From Desulfosporosinus fructosivorans (GTDB taxonomy: Bacteria > Bacillota > Desulfitobacteriia > Desulfitobacteriales > Desulfitobacteriaceae): a stretch of 38,898 nucleotides of DNA. Both the position numbers and the translations under genes were made by a program. Below the pieces are notes generated by a model. It saw nothing but the letters and a program-made list of their open reading frames with translations. It searched no databases and was not told the DNA's origin. Location: NCBI RefSeq assembly GCF_004766045.1, contig NZ_SPQQ01000025.1:1-38898 (forward strand). Direction: 5' to 3'. Numbering within the stretch: the first letter of the stretch is position 1; each line of letters starts with the position of its first letter. Shown here one piece after another: positions 1 to 7,082 of this stretch.

Positions 1-154
1 CCTTGGATGCCTTGGACTCCCTGGGTTCCCTGAATACCCTGGGTTCCTTGGATGCCTTGGACTCCCTGGGTTCCCTGAATACCCTGGGTTCCTTGGATGC
101 CTTGGACTCCCTGGGTTCCCTGAATACCCTGGGTTCCTTGGATGCCTTGGACTC
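1..154 (-). repeat. 45-bp tandem repeat encoding Gly-X-Y triplets
   Basis: About three and a half near-identical 45-bp units encode GVQGIQGTQGIQGTQ. The array continues beyond the window start. The copies are almost identical at the DNA level, so copy number is likely to vary by slippage or recombination, as in exosporium collagen-like genes. Confidence 0.9.
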
Positions 155-500
155 CCCCTATTGGATCAAGTTCTGCAGCTACTAATCGATGTGCTGCGAC
201 TAAATTCCCTTCGGCATCTTTTCCCCAGGCGGAAATCTCTACAGCATCAGAGCTGGTGATGAATTGGAATTCAAACTCATCAAACTGCGCGAAATAGATC
301 CTTTCTGCTACTTCCCCTGGAGCCATAATAAACAACTCCAAGACATACAGAGTTTTCGCGATCCCTGTCACGAAAAACCCTTCAATAAAGACGCTAGCAG
401 CAATTGTGTCATCATTGGTGATTTTTATTGTAAACGTTGAGGTTGGTCTTACTTCGGCGACCGGAGTATTTTCGATTAATCCAGTAGTTAATTCAGCCAT
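1..500 (-). CDS. Collagen-like surface protein, 3'-truncated by window edge
   Basis: Reads from an ATG at 500 to the window start without a stop, so the C-terminus is missing. Residues 1 to about 108 form a domain beginning MAELTTGLIENTPVAEVRP that is clearly paralogous to the two proteins encoded just upstream (546-899 and 955-1293), sharing the TTGL.(E/D)N, VRP(S/T)STL and NDDT motifs. From about residue 116 it becomes a Gly-X-Y repeat with the 15-residue unit GVQGIQGTQGIQGTQ, the pattern of bacterial collagen-like proteins. No signal peptide is visible, which fits a mother-cell-deposited spore-surface protein better than an exported one. A strong purine-rich ribosome-binding site (GGAAGGAGACGAGGAC) precedes the ATG. 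The spore-surface role is inference; the collagen-like tail is directly visible. Confidence 0.85.
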   Translation of the reverse strand, partial: MAELTTGLIENTPVAEVRPTSTFTIKITNDDTIAASVFIEGFFVTGIAKTLYVLELFIMAPGEVAERIYFAQFDEFEFQFITSSDAVEISAWGKDAEGNLVAAHRLVAAELDPIGGVQGIQGTQGIQGTQGVQGIQGTQGIQGTQGVQGIQGTQGIQGTQGVQGIQ

Positions 501-545
501 GTCCTCGTCTCCTTCCTTCCTTACCTACTTTATTATAATTTCTCG

Positions 546-899
546 TTAAAATTGGTTAACCTCTTGTGCAACTACCCTATGAGCTGTCGTCAGATTTCCT
601 GCTGCGTCTTTCCCCCAAGCAGTGACTTCTACAGCATCTGAGCTAACCGTAAATTGAAACTCAAAGGCATCAAATTGGGCGAAATAGTTTCTCAGGACCA
701 CGCTACCTGCAGTAAGAGCCAACAGCTCCTGAACATACATCACTTTTGTCGTTCCACTTTGAAAAAATCCTTCAATTAGAATATCTATTGTAACGGTATC
801 ATCGTTCGAGATATTTACTGAGAGTGTTGAGCTCGGCCTAACACCCGCAACCGGAGTGTTTTCAAACAAACCCGTAGTTAAATTTGGCATTTTTTCCAA
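546..899 (-). CDS. Paralogous surface-domain protein without collagen tail
   Basis: 117 residues, first ATG, with AAAGGAGGTTGGAAAAA as ribosome-binding region. It aligns over its whole length with the N-terminal domain of the collagen-like protein at 1-500 (TTGLFENTPVAGVRPSSTLS at residues 8-27, then NDDT, GFFQSGTTKV, SSDAVEV and WGKDAAGNL). It ends where the paralog starts its Gly-X-Y repeat. The alternating hydrophobic pattern suggests a beta-sandwich fold. I do not recognise a characterised family. Three tandem copies of one domain, one carrying a collagen tail, suggest a filament or exosporium nap made of capping and tail-bearing subunits; that is inference. A sigma-K-like promoter lies just upstream (905-931). 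Confidence 0.8.
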   Translation of the reverse strand: MEKMPNLTTGLFENTPVAGVRPSSTLSVNISNDDTVTIDILIEGFFQSGTTKVMYVQELLALTAGSVVLRNYFAQFDAFEFQFTVSSDAVEVTAWGKDAAGNLTTAHRVVAQEVNQF

Positions 900-904
900 C
901 CTCC

Positions 905-931
905 TTTATTATGGTTTATATATAGTATTGT
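905..931 (-). promoter_or_regulatory. Sigma-K-like promoter candidate
   Basis: On the minus strand AC (931-930), a 16-bp spacer and CATAATAAA (913-905) precede the gene starting at 899. The known sigma-K pattern is AC-N16/17-CATANNNTA; the last two bases match only in part. Another element of the same kind precedes the next paralog. Confidence 0.4.
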
Positions 932-954
932 ACTTGTCCGATTTTCGTTACCAT

Positions 955-1293
955 TCAGACGCTTGCTTCGGCTACTTCCACATGAATCGACGTAAGATTT
1001 CCAGTGTCATCTTTGCTCCATACAGAGACTTTTACAGCCTGCGAGCTAACAAAGAATATGAACTCGAAAGCATTAAATGGGATGAAATAATTCTTCAAAA
1101 CCACTGTTCCTGCAGTAAGTGTGAAAAACTCTTCTACATACTTCACTTTTGTGGTTCCACTCTGAAAAAATCCCTCAACTTGAATTGCTACCGTAGAAGT
1201 ATCGTCATTTGAGATATTAACCGAGAGAGTTGAACTCTGTCTAACCCCTCCAATCAAGGCGTTATCCGACAAACCCGTTGTTAAATAGGGCAT
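955..1293 (-). CDS. Paralogous surface-domain protein, second tail-less copy
   Basis: 112 residues starting at ATG 1293 with TTTAGGAGGTGTGAAGAT upstream. It shares with its two neighbours the motifs TTGLSDNALIGGVR, STLSVNISNDDT, EGFFQSGTTKVKYVEE and VSVWSKDDTGNLTS. It has no Cys, no signal peptide and no membrane segment. Identity with the copy at 546-899 is high at both ends and lower in the middle, so the duplication is not recent. The function is unknown; the best guess is a structural spore-surface protein, based on the linked collagen-like paralog and the sigma-K-like promoter at 1310-1337. Confidence 0.8.
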   Translation of the reverse strand: MPYLTTGLSDNALIGGVRQSSTLSVNISNDDTSTVAIQVEGFFQSGTTKVKYVEEFFTLTAGTVVLKNYFIPFNAFEFIFFVSSQAVKVSVWSKDDTGNLTSIHVEVAEASV

Positions 1294-1309
1294 ATATCTT
1301 CACACCTCC

Positions 1310-1337
1310 TAAATTATGGGTTTATTTATTGTATTGT
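1310..1337 (-). promoter_or_regulatory. Sigma-K-like promoter
   Basis: On the minus strand AC (1337-1336), a 17-bp spacer and CATAATTTA (1318-1310) match the sigma-K pattern AC-N16/17-CATANNNTA in full. It lies about 17 bp upstream of the start at 1293, which leaves only a short leader that still includes the ribosome-binding site. Confidence 0.45.
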
Positions 1338-1446
1338 TCATGCCCTAATTTTGTTCCTTTCAATTGTGTTAATGCTGGAACGAATTCCTTTGTTGGACAT
1401 ATTTTATTTTTATAAAGTAGATTAGCCCAATGGATAATGTTAAAAG

Positions 1447-1489
1447 CAGAACTGATACATACCTCTATAGATGGTGTATCAGTTCTGCG
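1447..1489 (-). terminator. Rho-independent terminator
   Basis: A perfect 13-bp stem (GCAGAACTGATAC, 1447-1459, with 1477-1489) and a 17-nt loop are followed on the minus strand by TTTTAAC. It lies downstream of the gene at 1567-1959 and separates it from the paralog cluster. A second small hairpin, GGCCTC-TTT-GAGGCC, lies at 1508-1522. Confidence 0.6.
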
Positions 1490-1566
1490 CATGAACCATG
1501 CAGGGGAGGCCTCTTTGAGGCCGTCCTTTATATGGGTCTCCGTTTAAGTTTTCTTACAGCTTTTTG

Positions 1567-1959
1567 TTAAAAGTCCGCATGGCAAAAATTATCTTTGCAT
1601 ACATTTTTTGGAATTTTATCAAGGCAACAGTCTTTATCTTGGATGGTAATCCATTCATTTATTCTATGGCACCGGTCAAACTCGACAAAGATTCTCGTAG
1701 CTCCTACTATTACCTCTGAAAAAATTTCCATAAATTGAGGTGAAACTTCCCTAAAGGCTATGGCACCAGTATTACAAAGCTGAACAACCCAGAAAATTTT
1801 ATGCTTCCTTACAATAAATAAACTGTCTTCAATGAGTCCTTGACCGCCCTTCGGGCAGGGACAAAAAACCCACTTCGGCTTACATTGTTTGACACATCCT
1901 TGTATTTCTAGAAGCAACTCATCATCTGATCCTATCCCTTGTTGGTCCATTTCTAGCAT
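1567..1959 (-). CDS. Cys-rich protein of unknown function
   Basis: 130 residues from ATG 1959, with AAGGGGGAAAAGTA as ribosome-binding site. Nine Cys occur: an N-terminal group (CVKQC around residues 22-26, then CPC around 33-35), one in the middle, and a C-terminal group (RCH, DCC, NVC, NFC). The middle (LFIVRKHKIFWVVQLCNTGAIAF) looks like a beta-sheet core. There is no signal peptide. Cys-rich, unsecreted proteins next to spore-surface genes are often coat or exosporium components cross-linked by disulfides, but no family is recognised here. A possible sigma-K-like element (AC-N17-CATATAATG) lies about 70 bp upstream. It could equally be a metal-binding protein. Confidence 0.6.
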   Translation of the reverse strand: MLEMDQQGIGSDDELLLEIQGCVKQCKPKWVFCPCPKGGQGLIEDSLFIVRKHKIFWVVQLCNTGAIAFREVSPQFMEIFSEVIVGATRIFVEFDRCHRINEWITIQDKDCCLDKIPKNVCKDNFCHADF

Positions 1960-2149
1960 TACTTTTCCCCCTTATTTTTTGATAAACAGCTGTTTAGTTG
2001 TCCATCTAATCCATTATATGATTAGCTTTATCATAGTGTTCATAACTGCTGTCAAAATCCCCACGCTCTATCTTCGTTTCTTACCTTATCTCACCTATTT
2101 GGAAAAAGAACAGATTCTCAAAATCATGATTGGTATCATACCCTACGAC

Positions 2150-2194
2150 AAAAAAGTAAGATGTCAATCTCTTGAATTAACGTCTTACTTTTTT
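2150..2194 (-). terminator. Rho-independent terminator in the 1960-2273 gap
   Basis: AAAAAGTAAGATGT at 2151-2164 pairs with ACGTCTTACTTTTT at 2180-2193 (one G-U pair), and a T-run follows on either strand. It most likely ends the transcript from the glycosyl-precursor genes upstream on the minus strand. The rest of this gap holds a diverged direct repeat (CTCTA.CTTCGTTTCTTAC near 2067 and 2224) and no other gene that I can support. Confidence 0.6.
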
Positions 2195-2273
2195 AATAAA
2201 GACTATCGCTTATACCGCCCCCACTCTCTACCTTCGTTTCTTACTATTTATCAATTCTAGAAAAGAATAAATT

Positions 2274-2411
2274 TTAGTTGAAGTCCCATTCGAGAGGACC
2301 TCCACCCTCATAGTAGCCGTCCGCTCTGGGATGATACAAATGAACCGTTGCCGCATCTGTTGAACAGTAATGACAACCGTTTCTCAATAATCGATCAATG
2401 AAATCCTCCAA
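2274..2411 (-). CDS. Small CxxC protein, 45 residues
   Basis: A short frame from TTG 2411 to TAA, preceded by AAAAAGGTATTGATCG (AAGG about 9 nt upstream). The product starts MEDFIDRLLRNGCHYCSTDA and continues with the segments VHLYHPRADG and GGGPLEWDFN. It has a CHYC pair, a His-rich middle and a conserved-looking Gly-Gly-Gly-Pro-Leu-Glu-Trp-Asp end, which is more protein-like than chance. I do not recognise the family; a small zinc-binding protein is plausible. It sits between the nucleotidyltransferase gene and the terminator at 2150-2194, so it could be the last gene of that operon. The TTG start and small size keep the confidence moderate. Confidence 0.45.
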   Translation of the reverse strand: MEDFIDRLLRNGCHYCSTDAATVHLYHPRADGYYEGGGPLEWDFN

Positions 2412-2493
2412 CGATCAATACCTTTTTCATGCTCTTCTGATGCTCCTTATCATAACGCCTGATTATAATTAAGCCTTCTACAATTCCCTTTTA

Positions 2494-3183
2494 CTAAAGC
2501 TTTAAGTGCTTAAACTCCTCTTTAGCCTTTTCGAGGTCGGCCATTGTCCCAATATCAAACCAAAGGTCCTCGCTTTCATAACTTACCACCTGAGCTTGTT
2601 CTGAAAGAAGACGCTGAACTACGTCCGGCATATCAAACCGTTCGTTGTCAGGAATTAGCGTAAGAACTCTTTTGTTGATGACATAAATCCCCATACTCGC
2701 CCAATAGTTAATAGTTGGTTTTTCAGAATAGGCGGTTATTCGACCATCCTTCGACTCTAATACTCCGAACGATGAACTGATGGATTTCTTCTGAACAGCC
2801 ACGGTCATATCCGCATTCATCGCTATATGGTGTTCATACAACGCCCTAAAATCTAAGGTTGTTAATTCATCCCCATTAACAACTAAGAAGTTCTCGTCTA
2901 AATCATTGACCATTCTCAACGGACCAGCTGTCCCTAAGGGGATAGTCTCCACAGAATATCGAATCGTCAAACCAAAATAGCTTCCATCTTGGAAATACAG
3001 TTTAATGAAATCTGCAAGATACCCCAAACACATGATGATTTCAATAAACCCAGCCAGCTTGAGTTGATGCACGAGGATCTCCGCGATCGGTTTATCCCCA
3101 ATGGGAAAAAGGGGCTTTGGTAAAATTCTGGTATACGGATCTAGGCGTGAACCTCTACCTCCTGCTAAAATGATTGCTTGCAT
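2494..3183 (-). CDS. Sugar-phosphate nucleotidyltransferase
   Basis: 229 residues from ATG 3183, chosen because GAAGGAG lies at the right distance; an upstream GTG at 3198 is less likely. The N-terminus MQAIILAGGRGSRLDPYTR is the nucleotide-binding signature of the RmlA/mannose-1-phosphate guanylyltransferase superfamily, followed by LPKPLFPIGDKP with the sugar-phosphate-binding Lys. FLVVNGDE carries the metal-binding Asp. The short length without a C-terminal hexapeptide domain matches HddC- or LegF/PtmE-type enzymes. It activates a sugar phosphate to an NDP-sugar in the cytoplasm. It is 4 bp downstream of the 4,6-dehydratase, so the two form an operon. Which sugar and nucleotide are used cannot be told from sequence. 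Confidence 0.85.
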   Translation of the reverse strand: MQAIILAGGRGSRLDPYTRILPKPLFPIGDKPIAEILVHQLKLAGFIEIIMCLGYLADFIKLYFQDGSYFGLTIRYSVETIPLGTAGPLRMVNDLDENFLVVNGDELTTLDFRALYEHHIAMNADMTVAVQKKSISSSFGVLESKDGRITAYSEKPTINYWASMGIYVINKRVLTLIPDNERFDMPDVVQRLLSEQAQVVSYESEDLWFDIGTMADLEKAKEEFKHLKL

Positions 3184-3202
3184 AATCTTCTCCTTCACCT
3201 TT

Positions 3203-4192
3203 TCAAATTTGGTATTTCCCTATCTGGAATCGATTCATATGAGCAGCAACCCAAGCTACAGTCCTTTTGATCCCTTCTTCCAATGACACACGAGGTTCCC
3301 ACCCGATCACTTCTTTAGCCAATCGATTATCTGCTAAAAGACGGTTTACCTCGCTGCGGCTCGGGCGAACTCGTGCTTCATCGACCACGATTTTCGCTGT
3401 ACTGTGCACCGTTTTTACAATAATCTGAGCTAATTGACCAATCGATATTTCCCTACCCGAACCAATATTTATCACCTTACCGAAGCCCGCTTGGCTCTGC
3501 GCTGCTTTAATAAATCCCTCCGCCGTATCAGTAACAAAGGTAAAATCGCGCAGGGTTTCTGTGTTCCCAAGACGTATTTCTTCACAGGCTAGGGCTTGAG
3601 TAATTAAAGTGGGTATAACGGCTCTAGCAGATTGGCGCGGCCCATAACAATTAAACGGCCTTACCGTCACAACCGGTAAATCATAGGAAGCGTAGAAGCT
3701 TTCAGCTAGCTTATCTGCGCCGATTTTGCTGGCTGAATAAGGGGACTGACCCTGAAGCGGATGAGCCTCGTCTATTGGGACATAAAGTGCAGACCCATAT
3801 ACTTCACTAGTTGAAGTGTGCACGATTCGTTCCACTCCATGGTCGCGTGCTGACGTCAGAACGTTGAATGTCCCCATAATATTGGTTTCCACAACCTCAC
3901 GAGGATTTTTATAAGAGTACGGGATCCCCACCAAAGCCCCTAGGTGGAAAACAGCGTCACACCCTTTAACCGTTCGATCGATTACATCTGCATCACGTAA
4001 ATCTCCTGCTATTATTTCGACCTGTTCAAGTAACCCAGGCTCCAAATCTTCTAAGTTCCCACGACCATCTCTAGAGTTATATCGAATAAAAACACGAACC
4101 TTTGCGCCTGCTTTGACCAAGGCCTCTGTCAAGTGACTGCCGATAAACCCTCCTGCGCCAGTGATCAACACCTGTTTTTGCTCCCACATCAC
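3203..4192 (-). CDS. NAD-dependent 4,6-dehydratase, LegB-like SDR
   Basis: 329 residues, extended short-chain dehydrogenase. TGAGGFIGSH at 11-20 is the NAD-binding glycine motif; TSTSEVYG (126-133) and Y152-x3-K156 (YSASK) form the catalytic site. The stretches DEAHPLQGQSPYSASKIGAD and GPRQSARAVIPTLITQ are typical of the LegB group, which dehydrates UDP-GlcNAc-type substrates on the way to legionaminic-type or related deoxyamino sugars; the exact substrate is inferred. GTG 4192 and ATG 4189 are both possible starts; AAAGGGG spacing favours GTG. With the adjacent nucleotidyltransferase and glycosyltransferase it forms a module for making and attaching an unusual surface sugar. Confidence 0.85.
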   Translation of the reverse strand: MMWEQKQVLITGAGGFIGSHLTEALVKAGAKVRVFIRYNSRDGRGNLEDLEPGLLEQVEIIAGDLRDADVIDRTVKGCDAVFHLGALVGIPYSYKNPREVVETNIMGTFNVLTSARDHGVERIVHTSTSEVYGSALYVPIDEAHPLQGQSPYSASKIGADKLAESFYASYDLPVVTVRPFNCYGPRQSARAVIPTLITQALACEEIRLGNTETLRDFTFVTDTAEGFIKAAQSQAGFGKVINIGSGREISIGQLAQIIVKTVHSTAKIVVDEARVRPSRSEVNRLLADNRLAKEVIGWEPRVSLEEGIKRTVAWVAAHMNRFQIGKYQI

Positions 4193-4457
4193 GTTCTTTC
4201 ATCCCCTTTGTTACAGTCATTGATATATCGTATGTCAGAGTTTGTATATCTGACACCGTTGCTTCAAACCAATACTCCCTTCGTATCTTTGTAAGCACAC
4301 CGAGCGCATTCTCGTCAAAGAAGCAAACAGCGTCAATCCCAGTCGTTCCACCCCCCATCGACACAAACTTGAAGAAATTTTTTAGCTTATGGAGCATGGG
4401 GAGAGGCATTGTGATTCCTATAGGAATACGTATCGGCCAAGGATGGTGCCGACTGTG

Positions 4458-5591
4458 CTAAGGCATCGACTCCCGCATGACCCTCAAATATTTTGGAGCA
4501 AGCTGATCCCACTCAAATGTCATGGCTCGCTCTCGCCCTTTCGCTGCAAGGGCCCGTAAAAGGGATGGATTATCGAGGGCTGTCATTAATGCACTCGACA
4601 ACTGTTTTACATTGCCCGCTTCAAACGTGAGGGCACATGAGTCAGAAATCAATTCTGCGAGTCCCCCAGCTTTTGAAGCAATTATTGGAGTCCCGATTGA
4701 CATTCCTTCCAGCGCCACCAATCCATAGGCTTCACGTCGACTTGGTATAACGAGACCCGCCGCACGCCCCATCCTCTGCCATACCTCTGAATTTGACTTC
4801 CAACCATGAAACTTAACCCAGTCTCCTAGCCTCTTCGACTGAACAAACATCCTCAAGTACGCTTCATAGTGATCTGGTCCCTTGCCGACAATATTTAAAT
4901 GAAGTTGACGCCCGCTTTGCCGAATTATAGACATGGCGTGTATCAAATCCTCAACCCCTTTATAGTCCATCAGTCTGCCAACATAAAGAAACTTATTTGA
5001 GCTCTCTGGTTGCCAAGTTTCTGAGGGCAATGAAATACCGAGAGGCAAAACCTCCGTTTTGGAAAGGTATTGGGGAAAATGCTCCGCCAGGTAATTCCTT
5101 TCACTATGACTGATAAGTTGAATGCGTTGACAACGCATGAGAAGTTCTTCTTGAATTTTAAACTGCGCTTGCATCTCTAGCTCCGGTCTGTTGCCTAATT
5201 CTCTGCGTAAAAACGAATAAACGGAATAAAAAATAGGAATAAGTCCTCCCGAAAGGGTATAAGCCAAAGGAGTAAAATTGATGGCATGACTATGAATTAA
5301 ATCCCACCGCTGATTAAGCCCAGGAAATCCCTGACGCACGACATCAGTCTTGATCATTCCTAAATAGCCAAAATATTGGCTGTTTCGAGGTAATCCTAAG
5401 ACTTTGATCTGTTGTCCTCTCAAGATCCACCTAGGTACGTTCCAATCACTGCGTGGAACTATGACCGTCTGTTGTACTCCCCAGCGATCCAACATATTTA
5501 TCATGCCTGTAGCCGCTGTTCCGGCGCCACCAAATCTTTCCTCTTCAAATTCATTGGTCAGCGTTAAGACATTCAAACATATCACCCCCAC
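4458..5591 (-). CDS. GT-B glycosyltransferase, GT4-like
   Basis: About 377 residues. The N-terminal donor-independent half has GGAGTAATGMINML; the C-terminal half has the nucleotide-sugar-binding pattern FLYVGRLMDYKGVEDLI, VGKGPD, and the E-x7-E motif EAYGLVALE followed by GMSIGTPIIASKAGGLAELI. This is the retaining GT4 (glycosyl transferase group 1) signature. The start is uncertain: GTG 5591, GTG 5585 or TTG 5576 all lie near a G-rich ribosome-binding region. There is no membrane segment, so it is cytoplasmic or peripheral. About 265 bp separate it from the dehydratase gene, with no convincing gene between. It probably transfers the sugar made by its neighbours; the acceptor is unknown. Confidence 0.85.
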   Translation of the reverse strand: MGVICLNVLTLTNEFEEERFGGAGTAATGMINMLDRWGVQQTVIVPRSDWNVPRWILRGQQIKVLGLPRNSQYFGYLGMIKTDVVRQGFPGLNQRWDLIHSHAINFTPLAYTLSGGLIPIFYSVYSFLRRELGNRPELEMQAQFKIQEELLMRCQRIQLISHSERNYLAEHFPQYLSKTEVLPLGISLPSETWQPESSNKFLYVGRLMDYKGVEDLIHAMSIIRQSGRQLHLNIVGKGPDHYEAYLRMFVQSKRLGDWVKFHGWKSNSEVWQRMGRAAGLVIPSRREAYGLVALEGMSIGTPIIASKAGGLAELISDSCALTFEAGNVKQLSSALMTALDNPSLLRALAAKGRERAMTFEWDQLAPKYLRVMRESMP

Positions 5592-5654
5592 ACTTCCATC
5601 CTATGCGACAAGCTTTAATAGGTTCCAAGGCATTAAAGGTAAACCGTCCGCCTG

Positions 5655-5691
5655 AAGAAGTCTGTCCGATACTAACTCGGTCAGACTTCTT
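5655..5691. other. Hairpin between divergent glycosyltransferase genes
   Basis: AAGAAGTCTG (5655-5664) pairs with CAGACTTCTT (5682-5691), with an inner CCGA/TCGG helix. It looks like a terminator stem without a long T-run and sits between two genes that diverge, so its role is unclear. The gap 5592-5986 also holds the palindrome at 5751-5804; no other gene is seen there. Confidence 0.5.
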
Positions 5692-5750
5692 TAGGCAAGA
5701 TGAGACAACAACGGAGTACGCAGACAAGCACAGACAAGGGGGGACAGCCA

Positions 5751-5804
5751 GACAAGGGGACGGTTCTTGTGTCTAAATATAGACACAAGAACCGTCCCCT
5801 TGTC
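5751..5804. repeat. Perfect 25-bp palindrome, REP/MITE-like
   Basis: GACAAGGGGACGGTTCTTGT (5751-5770) and five further bases pair without mismatch with 5780-5804, leaving a 4-nt loop AATA. Sequences with the core GGGGACGGTTCTTGTGTC are familiar as dispersed palindromic repeats in clostridial genomes, where they are associated with RAYT-type (REP-associated) transposases. A direct, imperfect GACAAG/GGGGACAG run lies just before it (5722-5750), suggesting a decayed second copy. A fragment GAACCGTCCCCC also occurs near 22410. Confidence 0.75.
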
Positions 5805-5986
5805 TGGGAAACCATTTGCGTCAAAGACGCAAACAGCCCCAGATACCTATCTTAACGTCTTTCAGTTCCAACCACCGTCGGTCCATCTCCATCTCCCAAG
5901 ACCAGAGCAAGTGTCTACTTCCCAATTAACCCTTGTAAGCATATCTTGTTTTATAGCAACAATTAGGAACAACTAGGAGGTTACAA

Positions 5987-6994
5987 ATGCCAACAATTAT
6001 CTATCCGCCTTCAATCCCTTGGAGTTGGATGTTTCAGCGCCCGCAACAGCTATTGGGGCATTTTTCCGCTTCAGGACAGAAAGTTCTTTACGAAGATCTC
6101 GGCAACTTTCTCCAACCAGGGATCAGGAGTATATCCCCAACCCTACTTCTCTGTCAAGGGATTTCCGCCATGACAATCCCCCATCCACGACCACGCATTC
6201 TTTGGTTAACCGTTCCTTCGCATATTAATTTAATTCATTCCTATAGTCCAGATCTCGTTATTTATGATGCTGTAGATGAACCTAAAGATGAATTTGCCAG
6301 TTGGTTACCATATTATCCCACGATCCTAGAAAAAGCAGATCTCATTTTTTGTAGTAGTCAAAGCATTCATGACTACTTTTCTAAACGGCATCCACATGTT
6401 CATCTTGTCCCAAACGGTGTGGATTACGTCCATTTTTCACCTCACCATTTTAAGTGCCCAATTGATCTTCCTTCAGGAAAACCGATCATTGGCTACAGTG
6501 GCGCAATAGCCCCTTGGGTGGACTGGAAATTACTGAGTGTGGCGATCCAAGAAAATCCAGGCTTAAACTTTGTTTTTATTGGAGCCCTTTTTCAACTCAA
6601 AAAGTTTCCACTGAAATATGAAAATGTTTTTTATTTAGGACTTAAAAATTACCATGAACTTCCTTCTTATCTTCATCACTTTAATATTGGTCTTATTCCC
6701 TTTCTTCAGACTGAAATGACAAAAGGGTGCAACCCCATCAAACTCTATGAATATTATGCAGCGGGAATCCAGGTTCTCGGGACACCGCTTCCCGAATTGC
6801 TTACCATTCCAAACATCAATCTGGAAAATAACCCCCATTTATTTTCTCTGCGTCTACGCTATTTATTAGAAGGAAAAGATTTCAGCAAGGCCGAACGAAT
6901 GGCTTACGCCCATGCAAATGATTGGGGTGAGCGGGCTGGAAGGATGCTTCAAGCAATTTTCTCAAGACTCCTAGAAAAAAATAATAGTGTGTAA
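5987..6994 (+). CDS. Glycosyltransferase, GT-B fold (TuaH-like)
   Basis: 335 residues from ATG 5987 with a consensus ribosome-binding site AGGAGGTTACAA. The N-terminus IYPPSIPWSWMFQRPQQLL is typical of the TuaH-like glycosyltransferases, which start with a W.(F/W)QRPQ(Q/H)L motif. IYDAVDE, FCSSQSIHDYF, VPNGVDYVHF and IIGYSGAIAPWVDWKLL mark the interdomain and donor-binding segments. GCNPIKLYEYYAAGIQVLGT replaces the classical E-x7-E. No membrane segment. It is the first gene of a plus-strand group (glycosyltransferase, beta-propeller, coiled coil, DUF1858, CgeB, glycosyltransferase). The likely role is glycosylation of a surface structure; donor and acceptor are unknown. Confidence 0.85.
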   Translation: MPTIIYPPSIPWSWMFQRPQQLLGHFSASGQKVLYEDLGNFLQPGIRSISPTLLLCQGISAMTIPHPRPRILWLTVPSHINLIHSYSPDLVIYDAVDEPKDEFASWLPYYPTILEKADLIFCSSQSIHDYFSKRHPHVHLVPNGVDYVHFSPHHFKCPIDLPSGKPIIGYSGAIAPWVDWKLLSVAIQENPGLNFVFIGALFQLKKFPLKYENVFYLGLKNYHELPSYLHHFNIGLIPFLQTEMTKGCNPIKLYEYYAAGIQVLGTPLPELLTIPNINLENNPHLFSLRLRYLLEGKDFSKAERMAYAHANDWGERAGRMLQAIFSRLLEKNNSV

Positions 6995-7082
6995 CACCCT
7001 ACTCTGACATTGAATAGAATACGTTGAAAGTTCCGCAAATCCCTAGGTATTTTTCGGATTAAAAAAAAGGGGGAATACACAC

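Noticed and set aside
856..1212. A plus-strand frame of 118 codons
   Set aside because: It lies antisense to two clearly paralogous minus-strand genes and has no ribosome-binding site.
4077..4409. A 110-codon frame on the minus strand between the glycosyltransferase and dehydratase genes
   Set aside because: Its second half overlaps the dehydratase gene out of frame, and the unique first part has no recognisable domain. A weak AGGA precedes it, but composition is not convincing.
5641..5830. Possible CRISPR-like repeats among the GACAAG/GGGGAC runs
   Set aside because: The units are not regularly spaced and there are no unique spacers; the structure is one long palindrome with decayed neighbours.
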